A program made the position numbers and the translations under genes. From Mytilisepta virgata (Eukaryota; Mollusca; Bivalvia; Mytilida; Mytilidae), in the NCBI GenBank assembly GCA_028015205.1, contig CM051511.1, positions 36,448,001-36,512,000 on the forward strand: DNA of 64,000 nt, written 5' to 3'. This document shows positions 56,531 to 64,000 of this stretch, in pieces. How positions within the stretch are numbered: position 1 is the first letter of the stretch; every line of letters begins with the position of its first letter. Below the pieces are notes generated by a model. The model saw nothing but the letters and a program-made list of their open reading frames with translations. It searched no databases and was not told where the DNA came from.

Positions 56531-58235
56531 AAGATTTTTCAAAATTTGTCAAAAATGTAGGCTCGGAAAATTGCAGGACAGTATGTATATTGGAATCAAA
56601 TTGTCGTAAATTTTGGAAGAAAAACATTGTGCATTTATCCACAATAGTTTAAAGGTTGGTGCAGAAAAACTTCCAGTATCCAAGAAAAAAAATTGCTCCT
56701 TTGTTATCTCGACTTTTTTTCGCCCTTCAGTATTTAATTTCGTTGCTGAATATCAAGGATAAAATTTTTATATCTTGGATAGTAATAATTTGCTTTTGTA
56801 CATGTATAAATATATTTTTTGTATTTCTTTTGCTTCTCTGAATGGTTACCTATAGCTAAAACCCTTCATTTACTCGGAAGAAATACTTGTAGATATTTAT
56901 CAGTGAAGAATTTCTAGGGCTCCATTAATTCAGCGATTAAGTTATAATTGTTGTAAAAATTAATATTTTTACACAATAAGGTAACCGATTTCAGTTAAAC
57001 TGTCCATCCTTTAATTAAACTATTGTTATTCTTTATAAGATTATTTTGCACATGTTTTGTGATTATACCATTTTAAGCACTTATTTTTAAGAGTTTAAGG
57101 TTCTATGTTAAACAAATTTTACCTGTGGCGGCCATCTTGGAGGCTGTCTGGGTCATTTGGGTACAATTCTGAAAGAGGACCACCTATTGACCATTGTTAC
57201 CAAGTTTGGTTCCAATTGGCTAACAAGTTTCAGACAGGGACATATTTAAGTGAAATTTATTTACCACCAAATGGTTTTAAAAGCTCATTTTAGTCAGATT
57301 TCTAATGAATTTATGTTTGCCCTGACCCTGACCTGAAGTGAAACATTTTTTCTGAATACCTTTGGAGTCAAGTATGAGAGGAGTTTGTGAATTCCAAATG
57401 ACCTCTGGAATGGATGTGTCAAATTTTGCAGAATTTTATACAAATGTTTGTCAGTTCATCAGAAATCTGACTTAAATGAGCTAAAACTGTTTGGTGGGAA
57501 ATAAGGGGTAATAGGTAGGCATTTTGTTAAAATCAGAGTTCGCGAAAATCGTAGGTCCTATTGGTCCTGACCACCAAAATTTCATAAGATTCGTATATGA
57601 GTGTCAGATTGTCCGACATCTTTTGAATTTCTTGGAAAAATGTATTTTCCAAAAGTGGCAAAATCTCTTATTTTTCAATTCACAATTGTTGTGAAGTCGG
57701 AATTTTCAAAATTATTCACCAACTGAATTAGTTTTTGTCATCATCGAGTCTTCCATTCCTCAAAAGAAATAAGTTTATTCATCCAAAACATGAAAATAAT
57801 GTTATAAATACAAAATTTTTAACAGATTCAATCGATTTTATGCACCTGGAAGTTAGGTTAAGATAGTAACAACAAAATAAAGTTCGGTATAACTACGCTT
57901 CCAATTTCCTGTTAGATACGAGGATGAAATTTAAATCAATATTACAAAATTAAACATACATGTATTCTACTTCTCGAGTTCACATTTCCTTTTCTCTAAC
58001 CTATAAATTGAATTGACATGATCTTATACGAAGATGAAAGAAACAAATCAAATAAATATTCACACTGTTCCGTTCCAAATCCAGATTACGACCACATGTT
58101 GCCCACATGTCAAAACATGGCAGGTTGTTTGAAGTTTTTTATTCGTTGTTGTTTACGAATTTAAAATGGCAATTTTCATTAATGTTGATAATGAATTCAT
58201 GAAAAACAAATGAAGTAACAACTCTGAAAGTATGG
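56531..58235. other. Non-coding flank with repeat traces
   Basis: 57115-57300 contains 'gcggccatcttggaggct' and 'caagtttggttccaattgg', phrases shared with the tandem units of other elements here, so it is probably an old fragment. The rest shows nothing recognisable. A 5' UTR exon of GIGYF could be hidden here. Confidence 0.35.
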
Positions 58236-58237
58236 GC

Positions 58238-59420
58238 TTTAATTATACCCCCAAAAAACGAAGTTTTGGGGGGTATATAGGTTTCAGTCTGTCTGTCTGA
58301 CCGTCTGTCCGAACCTCGTGTACATGCTTTGTGTTATTGACGGCGATTTGACTGATAGTAGAACTTTCGTCTTTGAAAACGCTCATAAGATTTTGACTCG
58401 GTAGCATTTAATGGCGGCATGATGAAGCCAGTAAAAAAAATGCCAGCCAAACGTGAATACACTGATCTTTGGAAATTCCTTCAATCTTCATCAAAAGGCG
58501 AAACCTTTATATTATTCATGTCAGTCAGTGAAGTCTCACAAATATTTCCATGTGCTCACGGAGGTAAATTTTACTGGTGAAGTCTCACAAATTTGGAAAA
58601 GTGCCAAAAATCGGAAGAGGACAAAACGAGGGCGGCTGATGATGTGCACAATCATAGCTCAAAATGAATTCCCATTTAGTAAAGCTCCGCTCTTTACAAT
58701 TTGCATTAAGGAAATGTTTACAGATTAATGACTTGCTGCAGGTATATAGATCATTTTATCAACTATCAACATAAAAACACTTTCTCACAAAGACAAGTAA
58801 GATTTCATTAGGATAAATGAAATTTGTCCCAGCTTGTCTTTCACTCTCTCTCTCTTAATTCCCTCTATTATGGTCTGGGTGATGGGAAGGGGGGTAAAAA
58901 AGCGTATTTTCTAGGGGTCACTATGCCCAAATTTTTTTCAAGTTTGGGCTTAGTTTTTTTCCAGCATTTTTTCCAGCAAATTTCTCCCCCCCTCCCCCCT
59001 TTAAGAACTTTGACTTATCCTTGCGGCACTTCGACTGATGGTAGAACTTTCGACTTTGCAAACGCCCATAGATTTTGACTCAGCATGTTTTACTGGTGAT
59101 TTACATACCTGCAGCAAGTCGTTAAGATTTTCTATCATCATTTTTCATTTTGAACTTGCTCATTTTCCAACAATATTCTATATGAAGAGTACCCATTTTG
59201 TGTAATCAACTCCTCTTACAGCTTTAAATCAATGGTCTGAAACTTTGCAGGGTGTTTCATCTACTCCTCTAACAGCTTTTACTTTCTAAAGTGCAGAGGG
59301 CTCAACAGATGCATGATCGGGGGGTATCAATAGTCCGTTAAGGACAGATTATGTGGACAGGTTTACAAAGCAGTTGGTGCGGGGGTATTTGTGGCCCACT
59401 AGACCACAGTAACTCTAGTT
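58238..59420. repeat. Element(s) with 'ataccccc' / 'ggggggtata' ends
   Basis: Starts 'ataccccc', then a small hairpin 'aaaacgaagttttgggg'; contains two similar phrases 'actgatagtagaactttcg' (about 58350) and 'actgatggtagaactttcg' (about 59033), so it is internally duplicated. Ends near 'gggggtatttgtggcccact'. Confidence 0.45.
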
Positions 59421-59608
59421 TCGTCTTGTTTTACTTACCATTCATTACACAAATTCATCTATTGGAAGTCAACAACGATCCCATAACAACAAAAATTTTA
59501 CATCAGTTTTTCTAATTCCTAAATACATGTATTAAATATGACTGACAGAAAATTTGAGGTATTCGCGAACTCTGTAAAATTTAATCTTTTTACTGCAGAA
59601 ATGAAAAA

Positions 59609-60487
59609 AACAAGAGGCTCCCAGGAGCCTGAATCACTCACCTGGTCCTTAAGCTTTAAGGGAGTCTTTCATGAGCTATTACCCCTATAATGGATCATTT
59701 GACAACTTCGACCCAATTCAGACTTTTGTAGAGCTCAATGAGCTGATTGTTTAAGCAAACAACAGCTTTTCTCTATCAACAATAGTTTTCATTCTATAGG
59801 GCAAAAACAAGAGAAAACGCTATTTTTGACATTTAAAGGGTCATCTATAAGGCATCAACAGTTATTTTGACATTTAAGGGACAAAACTTTAACTCCTAAA
59901 GGGCTCATTTAAACATTTTGCAAACTAAGGGAAATGCTGTGAAAAAGGTCAATTTTGATGTTCTAAGGGGAATAACTCCTAAAAGGAATGATCATACAAC
60001 TTAATAAGTACAAATTTTAAAAAAAAATCAAGAAAAAGGGCAATAACTCCTACATGGGTGGTTACATCTTCTTCAAAATTTCAAAGCAGGTAGATCTTGA
60101 GGTGTTGAACATGACTTTAGCTTCCCATCAGAATTTTGATATCTGTCACCATTTTTGAGTTATTTGCAAAAAACTGCAATTTACCCCTATGTTCTATTTT
60201 TAGCCATGGCAGCCATGTTTTTTTACAAATCAAAAATCCAAACGATAGTTTAGTAGCACTCATGCCAAGGAACAACTACACTAAGTTTGGTTGCAATTAA
60301 ACTTATGGTGTAAGAGGAGTTAACGATTTTATTACAATGAATAAAGACTGCAAAAATGGTCAATTTTGACGATCTAAGGGGAATAACTCCTAAAAGGAAC
60401 GAACCTACAACTTCGATCCTGTTACAAATTTTGTAGATCTTTGTGTGCCTAACAATATGAAATTTAAATTTTTCAAATTTCCTTTAT
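59609..60487 (+). mobile_element. CTCACCTG-type element, left part only
   Basis: About 90 percent or more like the left part of 21143-22245 ('ggctcccaggagcctgaatc', 'ggtccttaagctttaaggga', 'gttctatttttagccatgg'), with one extra stretch (about 59780-60000). The match breaks at 'cctttata', followed by a different sequence. Confidence 0.75.
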
Positions 60488-60509
60488 ACAGAACAAGTAT
60501 AACGGATTG

Positions 60510-60600
60510 CGCAATGCCCACGTTCTTTGACGGAAGCCCACCAACTATCCGATCCACGTTGGCTAGTTATTGTCCACGTTGAACGTGGGCATTTATCAGG
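60510..60600. repeat. Small inverted repeat with CCCACGTTC / GAACGTGGG
   Basis: 'atgcccacgttc' at about 60517 pairs with 'gaacgtgggcat' at about 60581; 'ccacgtt' recurs in between. It starts exactly where the preceding element copy breaks off, and may be a separate insertion or rearrangement scar. Confidence 0.45.
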
Positions 60601-61359
60601 TGAAAGTTCGTTTTTGACTGTGGAAAAACATGGTGGACGGTCAGCAGATCGATATAATAAAACGGGTTAAAAATTTACGTTATGTGTTCTTTAATACCAG
60701 AATTATTAATTTAGTTCCAATCCTTTTCATAATTATATAATTTTATATGCAGTCGGGAGTTGTTTTATGTTCATAATAACAGATTTGTCCAATATCGGTG
60801 TCAGCATAAATAAATGGGTCATCCTGTAGACTAGACAATGATTGACAATAATCTTGACCGCGGTATATTGTTTGAAGTAACAGGTCAAGGTATTATGGAT
60901 TACAAGGAAGGCGTGGTATATCGATGATTTGTAACATGTATTGATTGACAAGTGTCAAATTATGTACCTGTGACAAGACCACACAATTCTCGTGCAAAAA
61001 CTGGCGGGAAAGTATATGACAGTACGATAAAATCTTCAATCAATACAATTTGGAAAAATAACTTGTATGGTACATGTTATATTGATTTTTTACTGTGTAC
61101 TTCTTAAATAAAAAACAAATTAAGATACATGTAGTTTTATCAAATATTGCGGCAGACGAAATTTTTTGTTTTTGCTTAGGACTATTTTATAAATGGAGCA
61201 ACAAACCGCATAAGATCGTTAGAAGATAAAATAAGTTTTAGTTTTTCAAAAGTTGAATAATTATTTATACTTGGCTGTATTTCTATGATGTTATTGAAGT
61301 ATTAAAATAAAAAATAATACATTTGTTCTATTACTAATCCTTGTGCTCTCTCCTTAACC

Positions 61360-61461
61360 CATTGTCGGAAACTCACGGCCAGTCGCGCTTACGCTTTGCT
61401 TCCACTTCCCGAAAGTGGAAGGAAAGCGTAAGCGGGACCGGCCGTGGGTTTCCAACGATGT
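61360..61461. repeat. GC-rich hairpin of about 100 bp
   Basis: 'attgtcggaaactcacggcc' pairs with 'ggccgtgggtttccaacgat'; 'cgcttacgctttgcttccac' pairs with 'gtggaaggaaagcgtaagcg'; loop 'ttcccgaaa'. Strikingly GC-rich for this window. Confidence 0.8.
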
Positions 61462-61469
61462 TCTTAACC

Positions 61470-64000
61470 TTATTTTTTCTTTTATTTCATACCGTATAAA
61501 ATATTGTTCCTTTAAAATATTAGAATGAACTGCAATCTTTGCATGCTTTTTTTTTTAATGAGAATTAATGTTTAGAGATTCTCCTTTCCCTCCTTTTTAT
61601 GTTATATTTTTCTCTAAACTTTATGTTTCCATCGTCTGGCAGATAAGGGTAGGTATACACATCTATAACAAAACCCTTGGTCTGGTAAATGTATAATAAA
61701 CACAGGTGTCAAAAATTAATCTGTCCATTACCTTACAACAATTCAAGCGAATCTCCTATATATTACGTTTGAAACAACAACTTGTTGATTAACATGTGAA
61801 TAATTAAATGTACACGTGTATAAAACATTTTAATCCAAAGGATATTGAGTTTTTTGTAATAAATATCTGTATTTAAAAATCACAATGTTTTTTTATATTA
61901 ATACAATGCATTGAAGAATTACGCAATTAAGGAAAAAACTAGTGTTGACAAAGTATTGTGTATTAATTTATAATTTCGAAATTATAGTTTTGAAGGGTAG
62001 GCAATGTTTTAATATTTAAAGTTCTGAAAATCCACTTAAGACCTTCAGCATCTATTCCATATTACATGTAGATTTATATAATTACCGGTAACACAATCAT
62101 ACTCTGAAATCACGCTTTAATCATAAGCTAACAATTAACCCCTTCAGTTTGAGTAACAGGTGTGTTGTAAGGAAGAAATACATGTTAATAAACAAAATTA
62201 TTTTTTCTTTTATTTCATACCGTATAAAATAGTGTACCTTTCAAAAATTAGAATGAACTGCACACTTTGCATATTTTTTTTTAATGAGAATTAATATTTA
62301 GGGATTCTCCTTTCCCTCTTTGTAGATTTTTATTTCTAGGTATATTTTTCTCTAAACTTTATGTTTCAATCTTCCACAATACCAAACAGCTTGACGTCTG
62401 GCAAATGAAGGAAGGTATACACACCTACATGTATAACAAAACCTTGAACACAGGTGTCAAACATTAATCTGCCATTACCTTATAACAATGCAGTGAATCT
62501 ACTATATATTACATTTGAAACAACAACTAGTTGATTAACATGTGAATAATTAAATGTACACATGTATAAAACATTTTTATCAAAAGGATAATGAGCCTTT
62601 TCTAATAATTATCTGTATTTAAAAATCGCAATGTTTTTATATATTAATACAGAAATGCATTCGTTGAAGAATTGCGCAATTAAGGAAAACTAGCGTTGAC
62701 AAAGTATTTTTCGTGTGTTTTTATAATTTCAAAATTATAGTTCTGAAGGGTAGGCAATGTTTTAATATTTAAAATTCACTATAGATCTTCTATGACTATT
62801 TATTCCATACTATATGTATAAAATTACTGGTAACACAATGTTACTCTGAAACCACGCTTTAATCGTAAGCTGATAATTAACACCTTCAATTTGGAATAAC
62901 AGGTGTGTTGTCAGGAAGAAATACTTTTAATAAACAAAATTATATGAAAACTCACTGCAACTACGCAGTATTTGGACATTCCAAATGAGAAAGTATACCT
63001 AGTTGTATTTACGATTGACACTGACATTCTCGGAAACGTTTTTTTTTTTTTTTTCTCAGAAACGTTTTTTTTTTTCTTCTTAGAAACGTAACTCACCTGA
63101 ACAAGAAAAATAATTAGTATGTAGCTACATGTGTAATCAGTGCACTTTATTAAAAATAAATAATTGATCATAATTACATTGAAAACAATTGAAGCAATGA
63201 ACTCTGTTGTTACCGGCGTTTAAGGTAACAATGGATAAATTACTAATACCGCAGACGCCAGAATAAACAATGACACATTTTTATGACACACCTGAACACC
63301 TGTGGTGTTTACCCCCAAAAAATATCCGATTTTAAACGTAAAAAACACGGGATTGTTAAAACAATAATCGCTTTAAAAATACGTTCAAATTGATAATATT
63401 CGTCCAGTTAACCCATATGTTTTTGCGTCCGTGATCGTATCTAAACTTTATGTTTCCGTCGTATGGAAGATAAAGGTAGGTATGCACCTACATCTATAAC
63501 AAAAACCTGTCAGATAATAAACACAGGAGTAAAAAATTAATCTGTCAATTACCTTACAATGACTATTTGTTCCATACTAGATATATATAATTACTGGTAA
63601 CACAATCATACTCTGAAACCACGCTTTAATAGAAAGCTGATAATTAACACCTTCAATTAGGAATAACAGGTGTGTGGTCAGGAAGAAATACTTTTAACAA
63701 ACAAAATTATATAAACACTCCCTTCAGGAACTACCCAGTATTTGGACATTCCAAATGAGAATGTATACGTAGATGAATTACATACATGTATTCACAACAC
63801 ATAAGAAGATGTATTTACGATTGACACTGACATTCTCAGAAACGTAACTCACCTGAACAAGAAAAATAATTAGTATGTAGCTAATCAGTGCAGCACTTTA
63901 TTATAAATAAATAATTGATCATAATTACATTGAAAACAATTGAAGCAATGGACTCTGTTGTTATTGGCGTTAAAGGTAACAATAGATAAATTACTAATAC
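61470..64000. repeat. Tandem duplication with units of about 740 bp, running off the window
   Basis: Unit A occurs at about 61480-62200, 62200-62940 and, shortened, 63438-63710 ('tctaaactttatgtttc', 'cacgctttaat', 'aataacaggtgtgt', 'ggaagaaatac'). Unit B at about 62940-63250 recurs at 63710-64000 ('ttggacattccaaatgaga', 'aacgtaactcacctgaac', 'gaaaacaattgaagcaatg'). T-rich runs at 63040-63080 are found only in the first B. No ORF. Confidence 0.85.

Overview
The window looks like a piece of an intron-rich metazoan nuclear genome, most likely a bivalve mollusc and perhaps a mussel (Mytilidae). That assignment is inference. It rests on the AT-rich composition, the recurring ACATGTA words, the many short DNA transposons and core-repeat elements of the kind seen in bivalves, and a GIGYF protein that is clearly animal but only moderately similar to the human one. 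No species-specific marker is visible.

One large protein-coding gene dominates. On the minus strand, from the ATG at 55408 to the TGA at 13768-13770, I assembled 28 coding exons by translation, splice consensus and phase. Every junction is phase-consistent, and the total is 3729 nt, or 1242 residues plus stop. The product is the GRB10-interacting GYF protein (GIGYF1/2, Drosophila Gyf), the scaffold that recruits the cap-binding repressor 4EHP (eIF4E2) to silence mRNAs. The hallmark parts are present in order: N-terminal MADTLNFGPEW, the 4EHP-binding motif YRYGREEMLA, an RG-rich segment, the LPEW...FDSSGAF block, a Lys/Glu-rich linker, a complete GYF domain, Gln-rich segments, a long charged Glu/Arg/Lys/Gln helix, the SLGFWDDA motif, and a conserved C-terminal domain ending in a Lys-rich tail and LGF(T/S)V. 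At least one 5' untranslated exon must lie upstream of 55416; I cannot place it.

Left of GIGYF, from 1 to about 6.1 kb, is the first coding exon of a second minus-strand gene (5809-6029). It has a good splice donor and an ETS-type promoter site, but I do not recognise the product. Between the two genes lie a 2.3 kb array of a 33-bp repeat (about 7.0-9.37 kb), a SINE, a foldback sequence, and the probable long 3' UTR of GIGYF.

The introns are packed with repeats: two tRNA-derived SINE families; MITEs with perfect or near-perfect terminal inverted repeats; elements ending in AGCTCACCTG/CAGGTGAGCT that carry internal tandem repeats; a three-level nest of insertions in the 6.7 kb intron at 24.9-31.6 kb; a 1.1 kb duplicated block with NRF-1-like and RFX-like sites in the 4.3 kb intron at 48.2-52.4 kb; and two minisatellites that begin at the 5' splice sites of consecutive exons (13 and 14). 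The 51-bp one copies the splice donor itself nine times. Right of GIGYF (55.4-64 kb) I see only repeats, hairpins and a tandem duplication that runs off the window. There is no rRNA, functional tRNA or CRISPR array, and nothing bacterial.
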